Part shown: positions 1 through 13,364 of the stretch, in pieces
How positions within the stretch are numbered: position 1 is the first letter of the stretch
How the letters are laid out: every line of letters starts with the position of its first letter
Assembly (NCBI GenBank): GCA_032209605.1
Contig: JASFXZ010000037.1
Coordinates: 806,001 to 870,000, forward strand
Direction of reading: 5' to 3'
Length of the DNA: 64,000 bases
Origin: Mactromeris polynyma
Lineage: Eukaryota > Mollusca > Bivalvia > Venerida > Mactridae
The notes under the pieces: generated by a model
Told to the model about the DNA's origin: nothing
Seen by the model: only the letters and a program-made list of their open reading frames with translations
Database searches by the model: none
Program-made: the position numbers and the translations under genes

Positions 1-3000
1 GAAACAACATGCACTCCAACAATGGGAAGATGACCATAGCACATCAGCTAAACATCAATAATCTCTGAAACAACATGCACTCCAACAATGGGAAGATGAC
101 CATAGCACATCAGCTAAACATCAATAATCTCTGAAACAACATGCACTCCAACAATGGGAAGATGACCATAGCACATCAGCTAAACATCAATAATCTCTGA
201 AACAACATGCACTCCAACAATGGGAAGATGACCATAGCACATCAGCTAAACATCAATAATCGCTCTGAAACAACATGCACTCCAACAATGGGAAGATGAC
301 CATAGCACATCAGCTAAACATCAATAATCTCTGAAACAACATGCACTCCAACAATGGGAAGATGACCATAGCACATCAGCTAAACATCAATAATCTCTGA
401 TACAACATGAACTCCAACAATGGGAAGATGACCATAGCACATCTGCTAAACACCAATAATCTCTGAAACAACATGCACTCCAACAATGGGAAGATGACCA
501 TAGCACATCAGCTAAACATCAATAATCTCTGAAACAACATGCACTCCAACAATGGGAAGATGACCATAGCACATCAGCTAAACATCAATAATCTCTGATA
601 CAACATGCACTCCAACAATGGGAAGATGACCATAGCACATCAGCTAAACATCAATAATCTCTGAAACAACATGCACTCCAACAATGGGAAGATGACCATA
701 GCACATCAGCTAAACATCAATAATCTCTCTGAAACAACATGAACTCCAACAATGGGAAGATGACCATAGCACATCTGCTAAACATCAATAATCTCTGAAA
801 CAACATGCACTCCAACAATGGGAAGATGACCATAGCACATCAGCTAAACATCAATAATCTCTGAAACAACATGCACTCCAACAATGGGAAGATGACCATA
901 GCACATCAGCTAAACATCAATAATATCTGAAACAACATGCACTCCAACAATGGGAAGATGACCATAGCACATCAGCTAAACATCAATAATCTCTGAAACA
1001 ACATGCACTCCAACAATGGGAAGATGACCATAGCACATCAGCTAAACACCAATAATCTCTGAAACAACATGAACTCCAACAATGGGAAGATGACCATAGC
1101 ACATCAGCTAAACATCAATAATCTCTGAAACAACATGCACTCCAACAATGGGAAGATGACCATAGCACATCAGCTAAACATCAATAATCGCTCTGAAACA
1201 ACATGAACTCCAACAATGGGAAGATGACCATAGCACATCAGCTAAACATCAATAATCTCTCTGAAACAACATGAACTCCAACAATGGGAAGATGACCATA
1301 GCACATCAGCTAAACATCAATAATCGCTCTGAAACAACATGAACTCCAACAATGGGAAGATGACCATAGCACATCAGCTAAACATCAATAATCTCTCTGA
1401 AACAACATGAACTCCAACAATGGGAAGATGACCATAGCACATCTGCTAAACATCAATAATCTCTGAAACAACATGCACTCCAACAATGGGAAGATGACCA
1501 TAGCACATCAGCTAAACATCAATAATCTCTGAAACAACATGCACTCCAACAATGGGAAGATGACCATAGCACATCAGCTAAACATCAATAATCTCTGAAA
1601 CAACATGCACTCCAACAATGGGAAGATGACCATAGCACATCAGCTAAACATCAATAATCTCTGAAACAACATGCACTCCAACAATGGGAAGATGACCATA
1701 GCACATCAGCTAAACACCAATAATCTCTGAAACAACATGCACTCCAACAATGGGAAGATGACCATAGCACATCAGCTAAACATCAATAATCTCTGAAACA
1801 ACATGCACTCCAACAATGGGAAGATGACCATAGCACATCAGCTAAACATCAATAATCTCTGAAACAACATGCACTCCAACAATGGGAAGATGACCATAGC
1901 ACATCAGCTAAACATCAATAATCTCTGAAACAACATGCACTCCAACAATGGGAAGATGACCATAGCACATCAGCTAAACATCAATAATCTCTGATACAAC
2001 ATGAACTCCAACAATGGGAAGATGACCATAGCACATCTGCTAAACACCAATAATCTCTGAAACAACATGCACTCCAACAATGGGAAGATGACCATAGCAC
2101 ATCAGCTAAACATCAATAATCTCTGAAACAACATGCACTCCAACAATGGGAAGATGACCATAGCACATCAGCTAAACATCAATAATCTCTGATACAACAT
2201 GCACTCCAACAATGGGAAGATGACCATAGCACATCAGCTAAACATCAATAATCGCTCTGAAACAACATGAACTCCAACAATTGGAAGATGACCATAGCAC
2301 ATCAGCTAAACATCAATAATCTCTCTGAAACAACATGAACTCCAACAATGGGAAGATGACCATAGCACATCTGCTAAACACCAATAATCTCTGAAACAAC
2401 ATGCACTCCAACAATGGGAAGATGACCATAGCACATCAGCTAAACATCAATAATCTCTGAAACAACATGCACTCCAACAATGGGAAGATGACCATAGCAC
2501 ATCAGCTAAACATCAATAATCTCTGAAACAACATGCACTCCAACAATGGGAAGATGACCATAGCACATCAGCTAAACATCAATAATCTCTGAAACAACAT
2601 GCACTCCAACAATGGGAAGATGACCATAGCACATCAGCTAAACACCAATAATCTCTGAAACAACATGAACTCCAACAATGGGAAGATGACCATAGCACAT
2701 CAGCTAAACATCAATAATCTCTGAAACAACATGCACTCCAACAATGGGAAGATGACCATAGCACATCAGCTAAACATCAATAATCGCTCTGAAACAACAT
2801 GAACTCCAACAATGGGAAGATGACCATAGCACATCAGCTAAACATCAATAATCTCTCTGAAACAACATGAACTCCAACAATGGGAAGATGACCATAGCAC
2901 ATCAGCTAAACATCAATAATCTCTGAAACAACATGCACTCCCAACAATGGGAAGATGACCATAGCACATCAGCTAAACATCAATAATCTCTCTGAAACAA

Positions 3001-4470
3001 CATGCACTCCAACAATGGGAAGATGACCATAGCACATCAGCTAAACATCAATAATCTCTCTGATACAACATGAACTCCAACAATGGGAAGATGATCATAG
3101 CACATCAGCTAAACATCAATAATCTCTCTGATACAACATGCACTCCAACAATGGGAAGATGACCATAGCACATCAGCTAAGCATCAATAATCTCTCTGAT
3201 ACAACATGAACTCCAACAATGGGAAGATGACCATAGCACATCAGCTAAACATCAATAATCTCTCTGATACAACATGCACTCCAACAATGGGAAGATGATC
3301 ATAGCACATCAGCTAAACATTAATAATCTCTCTGAAACAACATGCACTCCAACAATGGGAAGATGACCATAGCACATCAGCTAAACATCAATAATCTCTG
3401 AAACAACATGAACTCCAACAATGGGAAGATGACCATAGCACATCAGCTAAACATCAATAATCTCTGAAACAACATGCACTCCAACAATGGGAAGATGACC
3501 ATAGCACATCAGCTAAACATCATTAATCTCTGAAACAACATGCACTCCAACAATGGGAAGATGACCATAGCACATCAGCTAAACATCAATAATCTCTGAA
3601 ACAACATGAACTCCAACAATGGGAAGATGACCATAGCACATCAGCTAAACATCATTAATCTCTGAAACAACATGCACTCCAACAATGGGAAGATGACCAT
3701 AGCACATCAGCTAAACATCAATAATCTCTGAAACAACATGCACTCCAACAATGGGAAGATGACCATAGCACATCAGCTAAACATCAATAATCTCTGAAAC
3801 AACATGCACTCCAACAATGGGAAGATGACCATAGCACATCAGCTAAACATCAATAATCTCTGAAACAACATGCACTCCAACAATGGGAAGATGACCATAG
3901 CACATCAGCTAAACATCAATAATCTCTGATACAACATGAACTCCAACAATGGGAAGATGACCATAGCACATCAGCTAAACATCAATAATCTCTGAAACAA
4001 CATGCACTCCAACAATGGGAAGATGACCATAGCACATCAGCTAAACATCAATAATCTCTGAAACAACATGCACTCCAACAATGGGAAGATGACCATAGCA
4101 CATCAGCTAAACATCAATAATCTCTGAAACAACATGCACTCCAACAATGGGAAGATGACCATAGCACATCAGCTAAACATCAATAATCTCTGATACAACA
4201 TGAACTCCAACAATGGGAAGATGACCATAGCACATCAGCTAAACATCAATAATCTCTGAAACAACATGCACTCCAACAATGGGAAGATGACCATAGCACA
4301 TCAGCTAAACATCAATAATCGCTCTGAAACAACATGAACTCCAACAATGGGAAGATGACCATAGCACATCAGCTAAACATCAATAATCTCTCTGAAACAA
4401 CATGCACTCTAACAATGGGAAGATGACCATAGCACATCTGCAAAACATCTATAATCTCTGAAACAACATG
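1..4470. repeat. 66-bp satellite array
   Basis: About 67 head-to-tail copies of a 66-bp unit beginning GAAACAACATGCACTCCAAC and ending AATAATCTCT. Some units are 68 bp because the junction reads CGCTCT or CTCTCT. Common variants are GATACAAC for GAAACAAC, GAACTCC for GCACTCC, ATCTGCT for ATCAGCT and CACCAAT for CATCAAT. Every unit carries stops in all frames, so it does not code. The array is open at the left window edge, so its true length is unknown. It ends at a degenerate half unit just before a run of ten C at about 4489. It lies in the intron downstream of the PKC C1B exon. Confidence 0.97.
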
Positions 4471-4499
4471 TTCAACTGCATCCATTAATCCCCCCCCCT

Positions 4500-4680
4500 T
4501 CACTGTTTGTCCTCTTTGATTCTCCTAGTTTTTCCTTATGGTCGGCCAGGCCATTCCTTGTGCCACTGTTCCCTGATGTGTACCCTTGGGCCTCCTCAAG
4601 TGCCTTATGTTTTATGGATTGATGTTTTCCCGGAGGTTTGTGTGGAGAGGCACTGTCTTTTGTATGTGGCATTAACCCTG
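4500..4680 (+). repeat. dispersed repeat family H, copy 1
   Basis: About 150 bp (from GGTCGGCCAGGCCATTCCTT to GAGGCACTGTCTT) match, in reverse complement, the stretch 8577-8705. Both copies hold a GTTTTCCCGGAGG core. This is an unclassified dispersed repeat. Short open frames crossing it are not credible genes. Confidence 0.7.
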
Positions 4681-5460
4681 TAGCAACTTATTCTCTCTAT
4701 TTGCAACAATTTAAGGACAGAGAATTTCATTTGACAACCAAATTGATTACCATCTGCATGAACAGCTGCAGCAACAACAACGACAACAAACCATACAATG
4801 CAACACATAAAGAACAGGAGAAAACATGGTCAATCATTTTACTGACTAACAATTAAACTGAAATCAAAACTGACCCAGACACATCAAGAATGTTAATTAT
4901 ATCAACACAGCGTGAAACTGCATTGAACAAATCAAATTTACATATCACCAGTGCTTAATTATGAGTATCAAAATGATCAAGTCTAATATGTGAAACATTA
5001 TTTCTTACATTCGATATAAATTATAATTTTCATTTCCTAAAAAAGTAATAATTCTGGTTTTGATGTCAATCACTTCAAAGAAATAGTGCATTTAGTATGA
5101 CACTGAATAGCTTGATACAGATGATACCTATTAACTACAGGAGTAATCAATCAATATCCCAATACCTATAATTGCCATTCATATGTTTCCAATCACTTGT
5201 TACATGATCAGCAAACCTCTTAAGGCTTCTGTAATCTAAGAAAACTGTCAATGCCTAATTTTTCAGTGTAGAAGCAATCTTCAATGTGCCCAGTCCAAAC
5301 CACCAAGCCAAGATCTCCATGTAATATACTTGTGCCATATTGTTAAGAACTGCATTCTCAAATGTTATACAATTGAATTTGGAATATACATTGCTCAACA
5401 TCAAAGAAAACCTGTATGACAATAGCTCAGCTGTTTTATATCTTAGAACAACCATATAAT
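4681..5460. other. intronic AT-rich DNA, nothing recognised
   Basis: No exon, RNA gene or repeat could be recognised here. Open frames of up to 82 codons show no family similarity. Confidence 0.5.
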
Positions 5461-5463
5461 ACT

Positions 5464-5530
5464 TACAGAAAACAGGGACATATACTACAGAATACAGGGA
5501 CATATACTACAGAATACAGGGACATAATTA
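5464..5530. repeat. short tandem repeat, about 24-bp unit
   Basis: Three imperfect copies of a unit reading ACAGGGACATATACTACAGA, followed by a decayed fourth copy. Confidence 0.75.
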
Positions 5531-5614
5531 CTACAGAAAACAGGCATATAAGGAACGACACAATACATTTATAAATTCAAACACATCTCTACAATGGAAC
5601 CAAATTCAGTTAAG

Positions 5615-5858
5615 GACATAATAACCCAGTCTGTATTGTTCATGAGGCTGACATAGGACATAATAACCCAGTCTGTATCGTTCATGAGGCTGACATAGAA
5701 GAGTCAGTTACGGACATAATAACCCAGTCTGTATCGTTCATGAGGCTGACATAGGACATAATAACCCAGTCTGTATCATTCATGAGGCTGACATAGAAGA
5801 GTCAGTTACGGACATAATAACCCAGTCTGTATTGTTCATGAGGCTGACATAGAAGAGT
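5615..5858. repeat. 42/56-bp VNTR with alternating units
   Basis: Five copies of a 42-bp unit starting GACATAATAACCCAGTCTGT. Units 2 and 4 (and the start of a tail on unit 5) are followed by a 14-bp spacer AAGAGTCAGTTACG, while units 1 and 3 are not. Unit starts are 5615, 5657, 5713, 5755 and 5811. The alternation gives a 98-bp higher-order repeat. Confidence 0.93.
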
Positions 5859-6259
5859 TTCAGGATATTAATTACTACTACCAATAATCAGGGGAAATTC
5901 ACTACACAGATAAAGACATCGGTACAACTAAAGCTTGATTTTCCACAACTATATTGAATGAAGATATGTTTGAGCTGCCTGCAGGAGTGAATCCCATCCA
6001 TACTGTAATGAGTTATTTCAAAATCGATTTTTTTCTTGAAATATATTGGTGACACTTACGAGGACCCATGGTGCAATGTCTGAAGTTAAAATGACATACA
6101 ACTCGAACATTCAGATGTTTCATAATGAAAATAAATTTCTTATGAAAAATGCAAACATCAGTACAGTATATATCCAGGGATTTACTAATATTATTTATTT
6201 CACATAAAAGCTCTGTAAAGAAATTAGACAAAAGGTTTGTATCAATAACAAATTCTCAA

Positions 6260-6283
6260 GGGGGGGGGGGGGGGGGGGGGGGG
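6260..6283 (+). repeat. homopolymer run of 24 G
   Basis: Uninterrupted run of 24 G on the plus strand. Such a run can form G-quadruplexes, and its exact length is unreliable in sequencing. Confidence 0.95.
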
Positions 6284-6837
6284 CATTATATAAAACTACA
6301 TAAAAACTCTACTTCATGTAACCTGTAGCACTATTACACAACATTATTTAACAAAATTCGAGCATTCTTAAATATCTGAAATGTTCAAAGCTTTTTAAGT
6401 GTACAGCAAGTGAGGCATAATCATATTGACAGGCATACATAGGCTTCATTCTATCAATCCACAGATGGATCTAATTCCATGAATCAGTGAATTTTTATTT
6501 ACTGATTGCTACAGACTGTCTGACTGTGTCAATATCAATAGCAATGCTTATGTCATTACTTATTCAATACTGCCAAATCTATGCCATCAATGTCAGATGC
6601 AAGAGGTGAAGTTCTGACAAGTACGCAAACATGAGGGATACCTTTTGAGTGGGTGTATGGACAGTGCAATATAAATGAAGAGTGATGTCATTACCTTAGC
6701 CTCACTGTGCAACACTGATGGCAACACATTAACACTCATCTCCCCCTTGATACTTGATTTCAAAAACATGAAGACACCAATCATATTGATTTGAGTTGCA
6801 TGACGTTTATACACAAGAAAGGCCGACATAAAATAAC

Positions 6838-7150
6838 AAAAAATATCTTGGAAAAAGATGGTCAGCACAATTTGAAGGTTAAGATTTGTTGTGCAACATA
6901 AAAAATGTAGAGATATTACGATTGCTGGTCACTCAAGATCCAAAATGGATTACTGTAAATTCACCGAAAGTCAGGGGATTTTGGTAAGGCAATGTACTCT
7001 TTATTGAAAGGTTAACCAATCCACGTCAAGGTTAAAAACATTGTTTGGTTGTAGAGAAATTGCCTTGGTGGTTAACGTAAGATTTGATTGGTTTACACAA
7101 CACTGATATGCAAATAGCAAAACCATGTTAGTACTGCTGCGCCGAAAAAC
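6838..7150 (+). repeat. dispersed repeat family B, copy 1
   Basis: About 310 bp. The family begins near GAAATATCTTGAAAAAAGAT, passes through TTGTTGTGCAACATAAAAAA and GGTTAACCAATCC, and ends at ATATGCAAATAGCAAAACCA then a GGCTGCGCCGAAAA-like tail. Eight copies were found in this window. There is no coding capacity. A short hairpin (CAAGA/TCTTG) sits at the start of the family consensus. Confidence 0.9.
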
Positions 7151-8570
7151 TAAACTGTAATATTGCTGGACAAAATTCCCTTGAATGTACAATATGAATG
7201 GGTGTTAAAGACCTCTTATGTATAACCCTGTAAACCGCACCCTCTGACTGTGCTATTCATACACCAATATATTCCCTGAAGAATGATACAAGTTCTGACA
7301 CAAGATCTGATTAGTTCCCCTTGGTTGATTTCAGGCAAGAAAAGAAATTTTTCAATCCAGAACATTTTCATAAACTGAAAGCATCAATATAAAATTGGCT
7401 TCATTTATGACTTATCATAACTACAAGTAGCCATGTTATGTACAGAATATTACTGTATGAAGTTTCAATAACAAAAGATGCAAAAATCCAAAAATAGAAT
7501 GACTGAGGTAGAAGATAATTGCCAATTCACAGAAAAAACATTTATGGAATATTTCAGAAAAAATGCATACTTCAATACCACTGAATATGAAGAAATAATT
7601 CAGTTTCAAGAGAATTTGACATAAAACATGCATATATAATCCATATCTAACTCATTCAACAGAAAACATTTAAATCTTTATGAAGCAAAGAATAAAGATT
7701 ACAGGAAACAATATAACTCGATACAATATTCACAGACTTATATGTTTACCACAATATTGATAAACTATTTTTCAATTTTCAAACTTTTAGAAAAATGACC
7801 AAAAAAATGATTTCTGACTGAGATCAAAGTATTTAAATTTGTTCACCAGCAGTTCATGCCTCATGTTGACAAGTTGGCAAGGAAGCATATTTAAAGAAAA
7901 TCACTATTTTTCACTGTAACACAACATGTTTTATTGTGGGGATTCATTCTGAAATATATTAAGTAGTTTGCTTTTGGCACAGAACATTTGACTGAACCAT
8001 GGCCAATATCATAAGAAATTCCAAGACACAGCAGGTGATTCAGATGATAAATTTATAATACCGTTATCTACAAATGTCTGCAAGTAACATGCAAACCGTT
8101 GTATTAACACTGCAGATCATGATCAAGGAGTATCAGTCAACAATCAATCATATGAAATATAACATACTGTGAAGACATTGCCACATATCATAGAATTCTC
8201 AGAATGAATCAAGAAGGATATAAACGTAACATTTGATCAGCTTGTATTCTGGCATTTATTGAGTATCCATTGAGTACAATATTTGTGATTCCAATAAAAT
8301 AGGACCAGTGATTAATGGCAATAATGAGAATATCGAATATCCAATCAATTAAATGAACCTTACAAAGACAATTTGAAATATAGCCTTCATGAAAAAATCA
8401 AATTAATTAGTTTGCTATAGATACATCACCAGAAATAACCCAAAACACAAGGTGACCATGCTGGCCTAGAATAGCTCACCTTAACATCGAGTATGAGACT
8501 GCAACAAACACATCAATCAGAGAAGAGCAAAAGGGTTCATGGTATCGAAGAGAAAATAAGATGCTACAGC
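7151..8570. other. intronic AT-rich DNA, nothing recognised
   Basis: No exon with credible splice sites and no repeat that recurs elsewhere in the window was recognised. Confidence 0.45.
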
Positions 8571-8576
8571 AGAACG

Positions 8577-8705
8577 CCACATACATAAGACAGTGCCTCC
8601 CCACACAGACCTCCGGGAAAACAACAGTCATTTGAGGCGGTGCAAGGGTAAATACGCAAGGGAACAGGGGCGCAAGGAATGGCGTGGCCGACCAAAACTA
8701 TAACA
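8577..8705 (-). repeat. dispersed repeat family H, copy 2
   Basis: Reverse complement of the 4530-4665 sequence with scattered differences. Shared blocks are AGACAGTGCCTC near the left end and GGAATGGCGTGGCCGACC near the right end. Confidence 0.7.
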
Positions 8706-8779
8706 ATAATGACTGGTGTCTTTGAACATCACGTCCTAATAAACTGTTAGTAGATATGTTCAAGGAAAGCCATATAGAG

Positions 8780-9253
8780 AGTTCCCACATTTACAATATT
8801 TACCTCCCTTGTTCTGATTATAGGCAAAGTTCCTTAAAGTTTATAGGGAATATAATATACACGATGATTAAATAATCAAAAATTACTTATTCATTATGCT
8901 CATGAGAGGAGATGGTTCAGAAAGTTGAAAAAAAAGTGATTGTCACATGCAAATTCTCTTGGTATTTTTTGCATATCTGTCTTGTGTCTACCAATCAAAT
9001 CTTACGTTAACCTGACAGACCATTAGGCAATTTCTCTTCAACCGACCATCGTTTGTAACCTGACGCTACCTTGAATTTATTTTATGATGCAAAACAAATC
9101 TTAACCTTCAAATTGTGACGGCCATCGTTTTCAAGATACTTGTTTCAATTATCACATATTTTGGAAATACTCCTATAAGTGCTTATCAGTTTTGACTATC
9201 AAAATGGCTGGTGATTAAGAACAAGGGAGGTAAAAAATTTATATGTGGGAACT
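8780..9253. mobile_element. TIR element (MITE-like) containing a family B remnant
   Basis: The ends are inverted copies of each other over about 45 bp. The left end starts AGTTCCCACAT and reaches ACCTCCCTTGTTCT. The right end starts AGAACAAGGGAGGT and finishes ATGTGGGAACT. At 474 bp with no reading frame it looks nonautonomous. I could not fix a target duplication. A shortened minus-strand copy of family B lies inside at about 8968-9157. Confidence 0.75.
8968..9157 (-). repeat. dispersed repeat family B, copy 2 (internally deleted)
   Basis: Contains the CCAATCAAATCTTACGTTAACC and AAGGCAATTTCTCTTCAACC blocks and the AAATCTTAACCTTCAAATTG block. The middle section around the CCGAAATCCA repeats is missing. 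Confidence 0.8.
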
Positions 9254-10683
9254 ATCCATTAGTGTAGTTCATGGTTTTTAAGGTGCAAGATCCATTTTAT
9301 AATGAACCATTCTTGTGTAGAATCTCATACAAATGTAGCACTTCAGGAACTGGTAAACAAACAAAGGTCATGTTTACAAGGAAAAACAACAGGTTTAAAA
9401 AAAATAGTTAAGTTACTAGTTTCAGGAAGCCAATCAGTTTTCTAAATATGGTAAACTGTCATTTGAAACACTTCCCTAATCAATACCAAAGTTTATTAAA
9501 ATCCTGTTTGTAGAGACTGGGAGTTCCATTTATAGCCAATAGTACACAAGATATATGTGACACCAGATAAAGAGATTTATACATTCTACATTGCATTGTG
9601 TTCGTAGAATTAATGCTTTCTGTTCACCACTGTCTGTACATGACGCACATTGGAGAACAAATATAGATTGAATTAAAAATCATCAGGGGAAACAACCTGA
9701 TTGACTCTGTATACTGTAGTTAGTTGTAAACTCTTCCAATCTGCATAAAATTCTTTTGCAAAACAGAAGAACACCACTGGAATAATCTATAAATACTATA
9801 TGACTTAAGTATCGCTTCTTATCAACAGTAACAGTTCAGGAAAGCAAATCAAGTTGTCCAATTTCTAAATAGCCTTCATAAAGTGCCTACAAAGTTACAC
9901 ATAAAGAATCTGGTTGTCTCTGGGAAAGGACACACTTAACAATAAATAAAGAATATCAAATTGTCATCGAATTTTTATAAATCCAGAAGAATTTGTCACA
10001 ACAGAACATTGCAATTAGCTAAACCTACTGCCACCATAGAAGTAATGTCTATCATAATGATGATGTGATGATACTATAAAGGACAAAGTACTGTTGTTTC
10101 ATCAACAAAACTTGAAGTCACCATGAACACACACAGGAACAATATGGACTAGCAACAGGATTAACTGTGAAGAATCTGAACACAACAAGGAATCTTACAA
10201 TGGATCTACTGATACTAATGGTGAACTTTCCAACAACAACTTATGATTCAATGCCAACAAGACTGTCTGCTTGTGATTCCATCAACAACACTACACATTT
10301 CGCATCAGATTAATGACACATTGGCACTTAAATGGCACATAATATCACACCTACACAACTAACATATGGAAATGTGTTGATATAAGATTGAATTATGCAA
10401 GGAAGTCAAACTGGTTTGTAAAACAGTCTTCAAGTGACACTACAGGTTTTCGTCCAAATACAAATTAACACTTGGCACAACACACTCAGACAAACTGTCA
10501 CTCATCAACCAAACTTGACATTAATGCTATACAAAGCAAATCTAAATGATTTTTCGAATTATGAAAACTAGATTTGTGTATTTTGCATAATCTGAACAAA
10601 ACAAATAAGTCAACCGACATTACCAACTCAGACAAAGGATGGTGTCGACCTGACATCCTCCACACAGGACTTATGAAGCATGT
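9254..10683. other. PKC intron, nothing recognised
   Basis: Intron sequence directly downstream (in gene direction) of the C1B exon. I looked for the next exon, which should encode the remaining C-X4-H-X2-C-X7-C half of C1B, and did not find it here or further left. Confidence 0.45.
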
Positions 10684-10689
10684 ACTTAC

Positions 10690-10798
10690 CCTCACACTTG
10701 AGGCCTTGGTGCAAAAGTCCATATAACAATGAACCACATTGGTCACAGAAGGTAGGACTTCCATACGAGTGCGGCTTGAACTTATGGAGGTTGGTAGC
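10690..10798 (-). CDS. PRKC: Conventional protein kinase C, C1B exon (partial gene)
   Basis: A 109-bp exon read on the minus strand encodes 36 residues, including [18 protein letters not shown] and then [14 protein letters not shown]. The spacing H-X12-C-X2-C-X13-C is exactly the first half of a C1 zinc finger, the diacylglycerol/phorbol-ester-binding module of PKC. The GSPTFC and SLLYGL..QG.KC strings are typical of classical PKC C1B. An AG acceptor lies just right of 10798 and a GTAAGT donor at 10689-10684. The exon starts in phase 0 and leaves one base of the next codon. The upstream exon is 50294-50376, whose phase fits. The C2 and kinase exons must lie beyond the left edge. PKC is a cytosolic serine/threonine kinase recruited to membranes by calcium and diacylglycerol. 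The surrounding 114-codon open frame is only accidental read-through into intron. Confidence 0.95.
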
Positions 10799-12978
10799 CT
10801 GAAACAAGGTAAGATAAACATGATAAATTTAGACATCAGCAAGACATTAACTCAATTATCTCATTTGTGAGATAAACCTTATAGGCTTATCAAGCATCCA
10901 TGTTAAAAAAAGTATTATTATAAACATGGAAACATTAGCTGTGTAAGCTTTAGAACTGACTTTGCAAGATATAATGAGCTTTCAAACTGACACCATCAAA
11001 CAATATCAACAAATAGCACTGATGAATATGAGGCATTTCAAAAGCATTTCTTATTCATATGAGTGAAAAGTCAGCCAGTTTTGTAGTTGAATTGTATCTG
11101 TATGACCTAACTGATCCATCTCAGGTTACTTCACTGAAATAGAGGACAGCATCAGCTGCTATGTGAAGTTTGAGGTTAAAGATCATGAAAACCATATACA
11201 TATACCATGTACTACACCATACCATAAGGTACACACATAATGTAATATACTATGCAACTACTGCATGTACATACAATAAACTCCAACCTATATAAATACA
11301 TAGGAGTTAGGATAGTCTTGCAATGTACCCTCAAAATGAAAATCATATTTTACAAAAGTATCACAATACTGAGGATTACAATATGATAAGTGTAAGATTT
11401 CATGATCTTACAATCTTTGATATCTGAAGTTGTCATAATCTGATGGTTGGATCTGAATGTAAAAATGTAGTGATCTTCTTCGAGAATCATTTTTGAAAAG
11501 TTTAAACAAGTAAAACTACTGTAATCTTTTGTAGCTATGTTTAAACAGTTAAATACCAGATATTATGATAAAAGTTATGATGTATTCAAGACATAGCTAG
11601 CTATACTGATATTATATCTATGTTCAAGCTTCAATATTGCTATTAATATGAAATACATCATAAATAGATCTTATAATCACATCATTATAAAGTACAGTTA
11701 ATTTTACATTTGTTATAATGTTTGTAAATAAGTAGCTCAAATGGCAAACATTGAAGAGAATATAATGCTCTGCACAGCTAAATATATACCAGTATCTTTG
11801 TATGCAATATGTTATGTGGACACACAGTTTCACATCATCCTGTCATATCAAACATTGGATTTTTCAATTATAAACATATTTATTCAGACATTCAGAGAAC
11901 AAAAAGGTCCAACTTATAAAATAATAGATTAGACTAGCAGAGATCAATCTTATAGAAACCTCAGAACCAGTTAACATCTACCGTATGCTTACATCAGGGA
12001 GACCAAGGAGAGTTATCTACCCCTATCTCTCCTCAACTTGTTACAATCATGGAGCCATGAACAGAGACAACGTATTGCACAGTGTCCCGTGATTGTCTCG
12101 TCTGAATTCTTCTGTCTGATATCCAAAGGTCATTTTCAAATACAAACTCAAGTCAACATAATTATGAGATAATGATCGATGTCGAATTATGATTCAGAAA
12201 ATCACACTGTCAATCAGGAAATATTCCAAGAAAATATACATATAAACTCATGGGACACTTGTAGAACCAGAGGCAATAGTCTTCAGCTATCAGTATCCTG
12301 GGAGTACTTTGAAGAGACATAAAAATTTAGGGATGGGTGAGACAGCATGAACGTCGATTTAAGAGTACTTGGTAAAATACACGGCAGTTGTGAGTCTAAT
12401 GTAGTCAGAATTTTAAGGAGCAGCTTTTGGCTTGAATTTTTGTTTTAATGGACTGTACATCACATTCAAGCAAACACTGACAGACATAAGAAGTGATATG
12501 TTAGCTTGATTGGTGATTGCATTCAGAAAATATGAAGCTGTCATTGCTGCATCTGTGGACAGCGTCAAGACCCAGATCCAGACCATCACACTGGGAACTT
12601 AAGAAGACCGGCTTTTTTTTTAAATTTTAAATGCACTGTATATATAAGACTATTTGAAACTTTATCACTGTAAAGACGTCCTCACATCACTTTTGCACCG
12701 GTTCTTTGAGTGTGTGGTACCTTAATATACAGGAAGAAGAAGACTAATGATACTATAAGTATGATATTATTTAAATGATCCCACTCCATTGTCTTGTGAG
12801 TTCAGTGTAGATATATAATCATGAGGACATCCTTATGTACTTCAAATTGCACTACAAAGTTGCCTTAACAATACTGTAAGAGGAACCTATGATAGATAGA
12901 GCTGTAGATGTGATAGAAATAATATTGATGTATCATTGACATTCTCCCATCAATTGATTATAGATAAATATATATTAA
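10799..12978. other. PKC intron, nothing recognised
   Basis: Start (in window order) of the 39.5-kb intron 10799-50293. AT-rich sequence in which I recognised no exon or recurring repeat. Confidence 0.45.
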
Positions 12979-13364
12979 ACAACAGGGTCTTGATGGCCCT
13001 ATATTGCTCAACTGAGTATACTGCCATTCTGACTGCATTAGCCTATGTGCCAATAAATTGGTAGGTTCAATTAAAATCTATTCTGCAGTTTAGGGAAGAT
13101 GTCATCAATAGTTTCCACCATAAACATGTAGACAACAAAGCAATGTTTTTTGACAGAACTTAATTATACATACAATCTTGGAAGAGGACCACACACCAAA
13201 TATCAAAACTCTACACCTTATGGTTTTCGACAAGAGGATTTTTTAAGTTTTCACTTTAACTAGGCCCTGCCTCCTGGTGACCATAATTTTCGATGGAACT
13301 TAATAATTTATGCATTCTTGTAAGAGGACCATTAGACAATGCTACACACCAAATACCAAGCCTC

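Noticed and set aside
1..4470. Possible CRISPR array from regular repeats
   Set aside because: Units are head-to-tail without unique spacers and lie in a eukaryotic intron. It is satellite DNA.
6690..6790. Minus-strand peptide GEMSVNVLPSVLHSEAK as the missing second half of PKC C1B
   Set aside because: It superficially recalls the VHK.C..NVPSLC region, but none of the required cysteine and histidine positions is present and no good acceptor precedes it.
12985..13075. tRNA-like head (ATTGCTCAACTGAGTA ... GGTAGGTTCAATTAAAA) as a tRNA gene or SINE
   Set aside because: The B box is degenerate and the stems do not pair convincingly. It may be a decayed tRNA-derived repeat head but is not callable.
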